A stretch of 64,000 bases of DNA from Siderastrea siderea (lineage: Eukaryota; Cnidaria; Anthozoa; Scleractinia; Rhizangiidae), in contig OZ034972.1 of NCBI GenBank assembly GCA_964030785.1, positions 50,910,538-50,974,537 of the forward strand, read 5' to 3'. Below are positions 37,001-48,130 of the stretch, piece by piece. Every line of letters starts with the position of its first letter. Within the stretch, counting starts at the first letter, position 1. Under the pieces are notes generated by a model. It made no database searches, was not told where the DNA came from, and saw only the letters and a list, made by a program, of their open reading frames with translations. A program made the position numbers and the translations under genes.

Positions 37001-40000
37001 CTGGGTTACTCCCAGCAGTTTGTTAAGTTATGACACCCATTTATACTCCTGGGTAGAGAGAGAATGTTGCTAAGGACCAAAATGCTAGCAGAGACCAGAC
37101 TTATACATCTTTCAGATTGAACCAGAGCCTTAAAATGTCGCCAATATCATTAGAAGCTCAGATGATTGCAGTTAGCTAGACCAGTGTCTGTATGCTAACA
37201 CAGCTACTCATTATAAATCAACATGCTAATTGCTTTGTTATCACTAATCTTACAATGTGGGTGGATAGGATCTGGAATTCAATAAATGAATTAGTTACTT
37301 TTCATCCAGCATCTCTATTTAGGAGTTAAATAGAGATACATTCTCAAAATGAGTTCATCTAAATGACCACTTCTGCTGCAAATGTCAAATCAGGGAATGG
37401 TGACTTATTCATAATCGCTTCAGTTTCATCTCTTACAAACATTCTGTACATTTTTTGTACCTGTTTACTCATGTTCAGTACACATTTTTTCCCTCAGAAA
37501 CTGAGTTTCAATTTCTTGAGGAACTCATTTAACATCATTCCTCAGTGTAATCTGGTGTTTCATCCCGCCACAAAGCCAGGGAAGAGTAGCTTCTTTGTTG
37601 TGATGGCTTTGACTCATGAACCAACCAGTACAACTGTGATGTATGCAAGTACTACAATCAAAAAGGTAGTCATTATAATCGTAAATACTGCAATTGTTAG
37701 GAGCTCACAAAGCCTAGGGTGAGCTTTTTCAGGAGATAATATGTAGATTTAGCCAAGCCTAAAAGCGGAGCTCCACATCTCTCTTTCATGCTTATTGGCC
37801 CGTAAAATACAGTAAATTTTAGTTGTGCTGTTATTCCCCAAGAGGTGAAAAACAGCAAGGGAAAACATGCGGACCGCTGACTGTGAGTTGGCTTATTTTG
37901 CTTCAAAGAGAAGACTTCAGCACGACTTTCACCGACAGCTCTTCTTGTAGCATTCTTTCGAAAGCTAGCTTATTAAGTTCAAGAAGACTACTTGTAAAAC
38001 TACAATTGCTAAAAGAACCCCACTTAAGTTGCTCCCGGTAGCGACTCGACAGACTTTTCCATCCAAATAAACATTTCTCACTGATTCCAATACATCCCTC
38101 TGGCTGTTTAGTTCTGTTTACCATGAAACATTTCTCGAAATCTATCTTGCTAAAATAAATAATATTTTCCCGGCATCAAACCGTTTACTGACAAAAATTA
38201 CCCAAAAAATGTTTTCGGAAACTTTCAAGCACACGTATAATTATCAGGAGAAAATGGCACAAGTTTTTCAACCGCGAAGTATTAGTCGGACGCTTTCAAG
38301 AACACACCCTGAACTAATTTTAGGAAGCTTTTAGAGTCTCATTTTAGACAAAATAGACTTAAACCGAGAAATGCTTTGCTTATAGTTACTTAAAAAGAGA
38401 TTTCATTTCGATCTGTAACTTGAGACGCACTGAAATGGCTTAGCGGTGAAAAACAAAACGAACACGAAAACATGCCACACTGAACTCACTCACTGAAACG
38501 GCGATTTTATGTTTAGTCGCTAAATTCGGGACAGAAATGTCATTCACTTCAAATGAAGAAACTAATGTATAACAATATAACAATATAAAGAAGATAAAAT
38601 ATTCCACAACTGAACAAGAAACATATGGAGCTTTACACTAAGACTCACTATAAACTTAAAAATGACGACAGAGCGACTCTTCAGGCGTTGAATACTAAAT
38701 TACGAATTAGTCAAAACAACCCAATATGCGTTGCCGAAGAAAAACAACCTACATTGAAAAAACAACACAGACTCAGTCTAGAATAGTCACGATTTCCACT
38801 TTTCGAATAAAATACACTAGAATTGCTCTAAAAATATTGAAATTACGCACTAAAGTTCAAAAGGGAATTGAGCGTAATTAAGCCTTAAGTTAAGCCACCC
38901 TGATATCAGATTGCTCACTAATGAAAATTCCTTTAATGAATAAACACAGAAAAAGGGACAAGAAACCTTCAAAAACATGAAATGTCATTCACATACGAAG
39001 CACTTGTTTGCCTAGGAAAGCAAACTGCATTCAATTTTCCCCTCGACTGAAGTTATTCGCAAGCCGGAAAACGGGAACTACAAGGTAATTTCACAGCCAT
39101 TTTAAACAAGTTTTTAAAACATTTCAAGAAAATTACCGTAATTTACTAAACACGTAAAGTCGCTCAATTAAACAAATTTTACAATGTAAATCCACAATCA
39201 AATCTGTAATTTAGTTTACCACTGAACTGAAAGAAGGACTTGAAAATCTAAACGTTAAATCCGTGAGCCCCAAAATTAAACGTTGTACATCCGCAGGATT
39301 TTAGTCATATCCTGCACGCAAATCTGTAGGTGTTTTTTTGCTGCTCGCACCCTAGTTGGAACGTGATTTGTACTCCATAGCATAGGTATAAAATAAGTTC
39401 CTTTATATATCTTGTTCAAACTCCCTGATGAAGTCTGTATGATCAGACGAAACCGGTCGGAGAAAATAAAGCAAGTTGACAAGATCTGTTGCTGTGTGCT
39501 GCTCACTAGTATGTTTTTAAGAAATTAAAAAATTAAAAAATTAATAGACCATTTTCATTTTTGACGTCACACACGCAAAGGTTTCTGGTAGTTGTAGTAA
39601 AGATCGCGCCCAGGGTCGCTCAATCGCGGGAGAATTCAAAATAATCCACAAAAACGACAAAAACACGTGCAATGCAATGGCGGCCGAGTTGGTCGATCAT
39701 ATCACGTCTATAATGTGCATAATTGACAGGACCTCTAGTGACATAAGCGACAAACCTGCTTTTACCCCTCAAGGACACATCAAGAGACAACAATGTAAAA
39801 GTAAGGAAGCTTTATTTTGCAAGATTTAAGATTTTTTTTAATCGTTTCGCACTCGGTGCGTTTTTAGCGGATGGCTTCTTGTACGCTCGATTTTCAGGCC
39901 GGCAATTTTACATGCATCCTTAGGATGAAGTCTTTTGAAGACATTTCTTTTAAAAGCTTGTTGCTACAAGGAAAAGACCCGAAGAATGCTCGACGGCGGC

Positions 40001-42085
40001 TATTGAAGAAAGTGGAGAGGTTTAATAGAGCAAAGAAATCCTTGTTCGAGAACAGACTGTAAATATTGTTAGTGTCGTTTTTATTTCCAAGGACAACGAT
40101 CGATTTTTAAGTATTTCTTACACTTCAACCGTTGGTAAATTACATATTTGACTGTGGATTGACTTCGTAAGAATTTTTTAACTGAGCGAATCCACATTTA
40201 CAATAGCTTTCTTGAAATCTTTAAAAGACTTGCAAAAATTTGGTACAAAACAGTGTCAAGTTATGGGGAATTGTACTCGAAGCATTCATTACTTTCCCAG
40301 GACAGCAAGTGCTATTCTGAATACTTTTTTCATCCCTGAAGGCTTGTTTTCCCTTTTTCTCTGTTTGTCTTTTCATGGAATTTCGTATTAAAATTAAAAT
40401 AAGCGATCTGATATTGCAATTGCATTTATTACATTAATCTTGGCGAGAAACTGTTGTGCATATAAACTTTCAAGATTTTGTCTTTGTAGGTTTTGTTTAT
40501 TAAGCTTATATCTTATTTCGCAAAATGGTGAAAATAATTCAAAGAAATAGTAATAGAAACTATTCTAGACTGAGTTAGTAGGGTTGTTTCTCAAGCCAGT
40601 TTGATTTCCTTTGGTACTGCACATTGGCCCGATTTATACTAGAGACGGATCATCGAATGGTATTTCTCTTCCATTTTAATGATTTAACTTAGAACTGCCG
40701 ATTCACTCAAAGCGAAATATTGTTAAAATGCATATGTATATGCTTTGTTTTGTTTTTATTAAATCTCAGAGCGAGTCGCCCAAAGCATTTCAATGGGTTC
40801 CTCGTTTTGTTTTACACTGTGCTAGATATAAAATTCTTATTGCTTCGATCTCCATTTGGTTGTTATTTAAAAACTGTTCTAATTGTTGTATATCTCCTAT
40901 CTCAGAGACTCCCTTCTCCCCTTCGATTCTTTTTCTCATGAGGGAAATTGTATTGGCACTTTGTTAAGACACGTTCTCCTGCTACACACTCGGTATCCAG
41001 AATTTGGGAAAAAAGTTTTCCATTGAAATGTTCGTTAACAACACTTCGCAATTCCTCGTTTATCGAAAAAAAAAAACTCCACGCTGAATTTCTTTGAATT
41101 TGTATAGCAATCGAGCATATAACTTTGTGAAACACCTGGTAGCTTGCCTTGGCCGACATGGCGCTTCTGCTGATTTTTTGACACTTTCCCGCGATCGCGC
41201 GACACTGGGCACGATCTTTACTACAACTACCAGAAACCTTAGCGCGTGTGACGTCATAATGAAAATGGTCTATTATCGTATTGATAATCGAGCGTACGAG
41301 GAACCAGCCGCCATATTGTTTACATCAGCTACAAGAAAAGATTGCATTCCGCCTGGCCCGGTCGGGTTGTCTTGGAACTCCCCTCACCCTCCCCCAGAGT
41401 CTGTGGGGGTGGGCGGACGGACGGACGTACACTGACGTCAGAACCAAAATTTTTCGGATCAACGGGTTACCAAATTTGCTTACCCATGGTGCTCCGCGAG
41501 CTCCGCTATAACTATAATTTGTCCATTTCATTTTGCATCTTTTCAGCAGTGTATTAGGAGCTCACAAAGCCTAGGGTGAGATTTTTTGGAACATATCACC
41601 AACTGGCTTATTTACCTCCACTCATTTTCTTATTTTTCAGCAGTATATGTTTGCTGTTGATTTACGTGTCAATTACATATTGTCCCTATTTTACGACTTT
41701 GGTTCATACCACATTAAGTCTAAGTCATCTTACAGGTAACCTCTTTATGTTTTTAATGTGGTTCTTTAATTACCCAGGATCAACTACTGCCAGTGACACA
41801 GAATTATCTGAAGGGTACGTGCTGATGGTGTTCATTTCTTGAATGCTCAAAAAGTTAGATAAAAGCTAGTTTTGTATTCCTACCAGTTTCCTCCGGCCCT
41901 GCTATTATAATTCAGAGTCCACATGAAGGTACAACCTGTTTTTCATAATTAACATTTACTGTGCTGAAATTTCTTTCTATTGTTGATTAACAGAGGTTCA
42001 CAGAGATGGTGGAGTTAAAGTAAAAGCTGGAGGACCAGTAGAACCCAAACAAGTTGGCAGTGACAAGTGCATAATTCAGATGTAG
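31039..42085 (+). CDS. TNF-receptor-like membrane protein with intracellular ZU5 and UPA domains
   Basis: Seven coding exons with compatible phases: 31039-31065, 34057-35203, 35608-36167, 36410-36598, 37498-37665, 41778-41814, 41994-42085 (TAG). The signal peptide is split over exons 1-2 (MKIVLICFL, VIQETTALVC). Exon 2 holds several TNFR-type cysteine-rich repeats (CVNCLKCPPGYG, CKPCMPGLYSD, CSCKPCPEGYY, CQPCPVCSKEHG) and a transmembrane helix (TLTLIVIAFFYFAF). Exon 3 is ZU5-like (NEWSIILKE, VSFETDHLTTFVVVG), and the UPA domain runs from KRMKVAAFCSD through exon 5. ZU5-UPA pairs occur in UNC5, PIDD and ankyrins and usually precede a Death domain; none is present here, and the protein ends KCIIQM. 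It would be a surface receptor with a regulatory intracellular module. Introns 1 and 5 are loaded with mobile DNA. Confidence 0.8.
31490..33111. mobile_element. Nested TIR element with CAGGGCTTGAAAT ends
   Basis: Starts CAGGGCTTGAAATAA and ends TTATTTCAAGCCCTG. Subterminal repeats of CCGGTCAA and GTCCGG lie on both sides (31505-31575 and 33015-33095). TATTT flanks both ends (31485-31489 and 33112-33116), a possible 5-bp target duplication. The interior has one acidic minus-strand frame (32401-32640) but no transposase. Confidence 0.65.
32401..32640 (-). CDS. 79-residue acidic frame inside nested TIR element, unrecognised
   Basis: Encodes MEGPPFQGYDTTPAIHLW, a basic middle (PPNQSKRKSYKAREFAKRG) and an Asp/Glu-rich end (STEEDSDSDNEDELEDRAID). 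Composition is protein-like and an ATG is present, but no homologue comes to mind. It may be a captured terminal exon or chance. Confidence 0.25.
   Translation of the reverse strand: MEGPPFQGYDTTPAIHLWVTSATRPPNQSKRKSYKAREFAKRGMVLIDCSSTEEDSDSDNEDELEDRAIDLIKDTGVDQ
34057..35203 (+). CDS. TNFR cysteine-rich and transmembrane exon
   Basis: This large exon encodes the whole ectodomain, with about 44 cysteines in CxxC and Cx4-12C spacing, the membrane span and 50 cytoplasmic residues. It ends in phase 1 at AAAG/GTGAG. Keeping all CRDs in one exon is unlike vertebrate TNFR genes, which split them, and could reflect retention of a retroposed ancestor. That origin is inference. Confidence 0.75.
35608..36167 (+). 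CDS. ZU5 and start of UPA domain exon
   Basis: Begins with a linker (DTKKVVSECPLHQD), then a ZU5-like beta-sandwich of about 130 residues with PLEVQIPHGA and FETDHLTTFVVVG, followed by RMKVAAFCSDTSTGEDLIVR, the opening strand of UPA. The autoproteolytic HFS-type site of PIDD-like ZU5 domains is not present: the equivalent is VSFETDHLT, so self-cleavage is not predicted. Confidence 0.7.
39256..39541 (+). mobile_element. Short retroelement-like segment carrying a hammerhead ribozyme
   Basis: This block is present only in duplication copy B, directly before a TIR element. Its only recognised feature is the hammerhead core at 39421-39462. Such motifs are known at the ends of Penelope-like elements and in retrozymes, so a fragment of one of these is the likeliest source. 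No coding sequence was found. Confidence 0.45.
39421..39462 (+). ncRNA. Type I hammerhead ribozyme with minimal stem III
   Basis: All core elements are in order: stem I 5' strand CTCC (39421-39424), CTGATGA (39425-39431), stem II GTCTG-TATGAT-CAGAC (39433-39448), GAAA (39449-39452), self-complementary CCGG stem III (39453-39456), cleavage-site TC (39457-39458), stem I 3' strand GGAG (39459-39462). Predicted self-cleavage is 3' of C39458. The very short stem III is like ribozymes of Penelope-like elements and retrozymes, which work best as dimers. Confidence 0.8.
39542..41275. mobile_element. 1.7-kb TIR element in receptor intron 5
   Basis: Starts TAATAGACCATTTTCAT..TGACGTCACACACGC and ends with the inverse, GCGTGTGACGTCA..ATGAAAATGGTCTATTA. 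The inversion continues through GGTTTCTGGTAGTTGTAGTAAAGATC. It is absent from copy A. The interior contains only a 63-residue basic frame (39871-40062) and no transposase. Confidence 0.7.
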
Positions 42086-42738
42086 TGTAATGCGAAAAAC
42101 TCTCGGCCTTTTTCTAGTTAGTCATGAATACCTCCTGGCCACATTTTAAGTTTAAATGTAGGTTGAATGTATTTGAACTCAAGTTTCAATTTACAGACGT
42201 CATGGCCAACAGCGTGCAATCAACTTTGATCGGACATGCAATGTTTCAAAATACTTCCAAGGTAAATCCTTTGTTTTCAAACATTCCTTCTTGTAGAGTA
42301 CTTCGGTTTTCCTCAAAATATTTCTGTCAGGAGATCATCACGAGACTACACGTGATATGTAAACTGATACTCGCGGAATGCCATTTCTGTTGACTTGACA
42401 TCGTTACTTTGGCGGTCAACGGTCAACGGTTGAATCATTGATGTTGTGTTTTTGTTCGTATGTTTTCATTTGCCTTAGAAGGTTTTTAAGAAGACATCAA
42501 GAAACGAGCCTAGGTGTGTTTAGGATGAACTGCAAACAACAATGCAGGATAAATGTACCTAAGGTAGAATGAACTGCAACAAAAGCAACATCTTGGAATG
42601 ACAGATTTCGTGGAAAATGTGATTATGTTTAGTTTACTGTTTTTGAACGCCACCGCACTGTGAGACTTTGAACAGTTTAGACTTCATCTACTAAATATCA
42701 ACGTGAAATTTCTGGATTTACCGGCATTTGGTGGACCT

Positions 42739-44381
42739 CTTAAAGTGCACCTAACCCTAAAGATTTTTTCCCCGTCAAATAATTCCTGTTATCATTTGGA
42801 GCATTTCGTCACAAATAGTTTTTGATTTGGTTTAATCCCTGATTTTCTGTGCGCGGTTAAAGTACGGAAAATCGGCCGAAAATAGATATCATTTTGGTTC
42901 AGGGTCGAGCAGTGAGGGCATGAGACTAGTCACCTTGGGACGTCAAATCAAGAACCCGCAGTCTCGCGCTATCTCTATCGGAGCTATATTTCTCTTGAGC
43001 TCTCGAAGATGTACAGAAAACTGTCGACCGTTCGTATTGCTCCGAGACATAGTAACCAAAGAAACGAATCACAAGACGTATCACTACAAAAATACAGCAT
43101 TTTTTGACGACTTCATACTAAAATATTCGTCTTCTGAGCTTGTTTCTCGTCATTTTTCGGCCCCAGTGTAATGCCATCGTGGGCGTTAACAAGTATTCAA
43201 TCCGTAATTAAAAAAGCTAAAACGTCAGTCAGTATTTAAAGAATAATGGCAAAGAGTCTCCAGAAAGAAGCTCAGAAGACGAAAATTTTTTATTATTATG
43301 AGAACGAATTATAAATGCACGAGAGGACACACAAGCGCAGCGTGTATAAATATTCATTGCACGTGAATAACCGAGAAATAGACCAGGAAAAACAAAATAA
43401 TACTGTTGCTCGTTGAAAGTTAATAACGACTGAAACCTGACCGAGATTCAACCTTCTTATCTAATAAACGAAATCTTTATTCAGCCTGGAACTTGCTGGA
43501 ACATCAAAAAGAATTATTATTCTAACGTCAATCAATTTAAGAGAAAAATCTGTAAGGGCAGTTTAGAAATATTTATATTTGCAAATTACGGACTTTTTGG
43601 CTGATTTGTGCTGCATTTTAGCAGTTTTTAAATATAAATATCTTAAAATCGCAGTCAATGTACATTAAGAATGTTTTGATATCATAAAAGATCCTTCAAC
43701 TGAAAAGAGAAAGTGTTAAGTTTTATCTTTCTTGAAATATCGGAAACCAGTGAGAAAATAATCTTTGAACATTTGTTGAAAAGGTGGAAGGAAATCGAAG
43801 TTTATCTTCTATGCGAAATTTTAACTTCAAAAGATACACTCCAAGGCCAAAAAACTGTTGCGAGCCTCCTTAAGTCATAAAATGACAACACTAGCTCTGG
43901 TATTATAATTTTCCATTTGAAGACAATTATTACTTATAAAAAAAACCTATAATTATTTGTATGCATCTGTATATATAGTTAGAATTATATTATGTTAGGG
44001 TGTTGTGCTCATGTACAGGGGTCTCCTAGGTACTGGGCACTGTAGCTTTAAACTGCAGATTGACTGCTTTTTGACTGCTCTTTTTAACTTAGTCTGAGAA
44101 CCATGCAGAACACCCGAGTATAATTTGACTTTGAAATGTTACTATTGAAGCCAGTTATAAGTAGCCTTTGTGTGGCCCTTAACTGCTCAGATTCTTACTA
44201 TTATTAAGACTTATCTCACGAAAGCAATAGCGTCAATTTCAACTTATGTGGGAGGCTATGGGACTTGATAGAGTCGATAAACAGCGCGTGCAGACAGTTA
44301 CAGTAGTGACAATTTATTGCATTAACAATTAAAATTGTTCAAGTTGTAAGGCATACAAAGTTGCTCTTCTATTTCTGACAC
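42739..44381. other. Copy-B-specific insertion, no recognised genes
   Basis: Lies between GGACCTC (matching copy A at 2918) and the start of the inverted block at about 44382. It begins TTAAAGTGCACCTAACCC, the same 18-mer that follows the inverted block at 48763, and both are followed by similar sequence with GACGTCA.ATCAAGAACC. Related repeat insertions may thus bracket the inversion. Confidence 0.5.
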
Positions 44382-45188
44382 TGTTTTGTTAAATAGTTTA
44401 AAACACTTTATAACGGATCAGAAATACGTCTAACGTACATGTAACTCACTTGGACTCAAGCCCAAGCTCTGGATTTAAACATAGCATTATTGACAAATCA
44501 GTTGTTCGAAAGCTCCCATCAGTGCATGGTTATTTCTCAGAAAGATACAGTTCGGCCAACAAACATTTTTGGGGAAGCAAGGAATCAAAAGCACAATACA
44601 AAAGCTTCTCTTAGATTTGTTGCAAAAAGAAATATTGATCAGTGGACTTACCGGGTGGAGCGGCGAGAAAATTCAGAAGCAAATTATATTTTTTCACTCC
44701 GGTTGAAATTCGCACATTCTTCGTCTTAAGGTCATTGCCCCGAAATGAAATTTAACTTACGATTTTTGTCAAACTTTCACAAGTTGTTATCTATCGTGCA
44801 ATGTTTTGAAATACAAAATAAAAAGCATAGGTCCCCATGTCCGTTGACGACATATCATCGTCTCAAGTTACCCCATAATTCCATGCAATTTCGCCTAACA
44901 AACACATGTTTATTCCCGAAGTAACCACTCGAACTGTTCGGTAATCGAACTCAATCGAACCAAATCGAACTTAATTGAACGATTGGGTTCGATTAGTTCG
45001 ATAATCGAACACAATCGAACCCCAAAAAATGTGTGAGAGAGTTCGATTGCGTTCGATTTTCGAACTAATCGAACCAATCGAACCTAATCGAACACAATGG
45101 AAAAATCTAATTTTCACCCCGAATACCACCAGTTTTTTGAACAATCTGTTTTAGCAATACATGACAAGCTTTGAAGTGCGAAAAAATG

Positions 45189-45241
45189 TTATGCAAATTA
45201 GCTGGCTGCACATTCAATGTGCAGCCAGCTAATTTGCATAA
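45189..45241. repeat. Perfect 53-bp palindrome
   Basis: The 26-bp arm TTATGCAAATTAGCTGGCTG...ACATT is followed by a single C and its exact reverse complement. It would extrude as a near loopless hairpin. It lies just inside the left terminus of the 3.4-kb transposon. Confidence 0.9.
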
Positions 45242-45623
45242 GTAATTCAAAGCCATGGTTTGACGCCTCTCCGTCTCTTGAGGTTTAGCTGAACACACTA
45301 GGAAATCAGGCAAACGCCCACAAAAAAGTAATTCAAGCTCTCCTAAACTGAAATGAAAGTAACTGCAATTTCCGGATTAATGAAGATACAACACTAATGT
45401 TGGTAAACCCAAGAATACAATTGTGTAACCGGTAATATTGAATTGAATAAATTCTCCGTCCCGCTACCTGTAAGACTGGGAAAAAGGTTTTCAAAAAATA
45501 TGATGATTTTAGAGCCGTAATACAACTTAACATTCAATGTACATTAATTGTAAATAAAAACCTGGCAATCGGTTAATCTTTTGTTTTGTTTTGCTTCTTT
45601 TTATTGCACAAATAACAGAATCT

Positions 45624-46500
45624 TCCAGGTATAGGCATGCTACCTAAGGAAGACAGAATAAGCCCTAAATCAATGTTAGACATTCCGCTTCCAGGTATAT
45701 GCTACCCAAGGAAGACAGAATAAACTAAAGCACGATGTTAGAAATTCTGCTTCCAGGCGTATGCTACCCAAGGAAAACAGAATAAGCTATAAAGCGACGT
45801 TAGAAATTCCGCTTCCAGGTATATACTACCCAAGGAAGACAGAAAGTAAGCTAAAGCGCGATGTTAGAAATTCCGCTTCCAGGTATACGCTACCCAAGGA
45901 AGACAGAATAAGCTATAAAGTGATGTTAGGCATTCCGCTTCCAGGTATACGCTACCCAAGGAAGACAGAACAAGCTAAAGCGCGATGTTAGAAATTCCGC
46001 TTCCAGGTATACGCTACCCAAGGAAGACAGAATAAGCTCTAAAGCAACGTTAGACATTCCGCTTCCAGGTATATGCTACCCAAGGAAGACAGAATAAACT
46101 AAAGTACGATGTTAGAAATTCTGCTTCCAGGCGTATGCTATCCAAGGAAGACAGAATAAGCTATAAAGCGACGTTAGAAATTCCGCTTCCAGGTATACGC
46201 TACCCAAGGAAGACAGAATAAGCTATAAAGTGATGTTAGGCATTCCGCTTCCAGGTATACGCTACCCAAGGAAGACAGAATAAGCTAAAGTGCGATGTTA
46301 GAAATTCCGCTTCCAGGTATACGCTACCCAAGGAAGACAGAATAAGCTTTAAGGCGATGTTAGACATTCCGCTTCCAGGTATATGCTACCCAAGGAAGAC
46401 AGAATAAACTAAAGCGCGATGTTAAAAGTAATGCTTCCAGGTATATCATACCCGAGGAAAACAAAGCGTAACGATAGCGATCAAGTTTCCAGGTACAGCA
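45624..46500. repeat. 62-bp tandem repeat, about 14 copies
   Basis: The unit starts CTTCCAGGTATACGCTACCC and continues AAGGAAGACAGAATAAGCT. Units differ by point changes and one- or two-base indels; a two-unit or longer higher-order period is visible (GTTAGACATT versus GTTAGAAATT types). It degrades after 46440. Confidence 0.9.
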
Positions 46501-48130
46501 TATTATGTGAGAAAATCAGAATAAAGCTAGAGCGCGATGCTAATATTTCGCCTTAAGGTATACACGTATTTAAAATTGTAATTCTTATTGCCAATTACCA
46601 AAGGTCTCTCGTCTCTTTTTGTCTCGATTCCATAGCTTCGTGGATCGGTCGTCGTTAAGACGCGCGCGATTCTCAAAACCTTACATTTCTCGCCACCATT
46701 GTGTTACACGCAAAACACAAATTCAATATAATGTTTTGAAGAAAGCCTGGTATTACCCAAGCAGTCGCTACAAGTAGGTATTTACGTTGGAAACCTTCTA
46801 TACTTGGAATAAAGTAAGTAAAATATCAAAAGGAAACGCAATGACTCGCGGCTGGGAAAGGTTTAATACATGATACTAATGTAGCTCGAATAAATTATAA
46901 TCGAGTCGTGAAAGCGCCACCACGTCCCGTGGGTCCTCTAACATACGTTTCTCCACATAAGAGTCAGTAGCCTAAAAATTTGATCGATGTCGGGTTCTTG
47001 CTCGTCCTACATGCAAATCAGCAATGCAGCTTAGTAAAAACAACTATGAACTTTCAGTTTTCTAAGAAGCATCGAGGAGAATTTGCAGGGTTACGTAATG
47101 TTGAAATAAATTCCTGCCAGATAATTCTCACCCAAAATTAAAATTCTCTTTTTACAGCCTGACGAGGAAAATCTACTAAAATCGCAATTGCATGCATCAG
47201 CCGATTTCAATTGTCACAAAGGACTATAGTGGCGGTCTAGCAAAGAAAATATACCATAAAACTGAAACGACGAACACATGTCGCACCACATCATTACCAA
47301 CGGCGTGACAAGTCTGAATACTTCTCTGGGCCTCTTTTAGATTTCGTTTCCTGGCGTATGGTGACAAGTCGTGCGACCTAAACCCTTTGTGTTGCTGGGA
47401 TTCGACAGAGCCAAAAGGAGGTTACCCGAAAAACAGACAAACTTACCTGAAAATCCACGCGCTCGTTCTTTCCTGTAATAATTTTTACTTCACGGCGTGA
47501 TCGCCTTTCTCATAATCTTAAGGTACGTATGCTGTTAAGTAACCGCAAGGACACATACCGATCGCACGTGTTGATATAATTCTCTTCATTGCTGACAGAA
47601 ATGATTGGCGTAAAATAACGCTTTTAATGAATGCATGCTGCGAATTTTTTTCGTGGCCAAAGTTCCTCATGTACGAATAAATAATTAACAAGAAATACTT
47701 TTATTGAAACTACCTTTGGACATGGAAAATACATTGATTTTACAAATGAAAGTATAAAACGACTGTAAAAATCGCACGCTTTAACCCAAGCAAAATACAA
47801 TAAACTGGAACAAAGCTACAAAAAACGATTGCGATAAGATACGGGAACTTAATTGCAAAAAACCTGGCCTTGAAAGCAATATTCATTACTAAGTATTATG
47901 AGATAACGCGTGATAAAGGAAACCGCCACATTTGTAAGAAAAGCAACTAAAAGTAACAACAGAGTTGTTAACAGTTTAACAATCTCTAAAAAGAACTCGG
48001 CGATTTCGGCACATAAAAGGTCGTCTAACAGCTTAACACTTGTACAGAATCCTTCAATGAACTTGAACATGTTCATGTCCACAGAAGTGGCTAGAAAAAA
48101 CATTATAATCATCAGTATCATCAGTATCGT
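46500..48130. other. Transposon interior without recognised genes
   Basis: AT-rich sequence inside the 3.4-kb element. The longest frames (47849-48121 minus, 47910-48242 plus) overlap each other and have no known motif. Nothing supports a transposase. Confidence 0.4.

Larger units (their letters stand above)
37697..41580. repeat. 27-bp direct repeat bracketing 3.8 kb of receptor intron 5
   Basis: TTAGGAGCTCACAAAGCCTAGGGTGAG occurs at 37697-37723 and 41554-41580, and once in copy A at 1728-1754. The AG at its start and the GTGAG at its end also make it resemble an 18-nt microexon (ELTKPR in phase 0). Both readings are open. Confidence 0.45.

Noticed and set aside
40720..41257. Frames inside the 39542-41275 TIR element
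   Set aside because: Short, overlapping on both strands and without transposase signatures.
42056..42085. C-terminal CaaX prenylation of the receptor
   Set aside because: The protein ends C-I-I-Q-M, five residues from the Cys, not the four needed.
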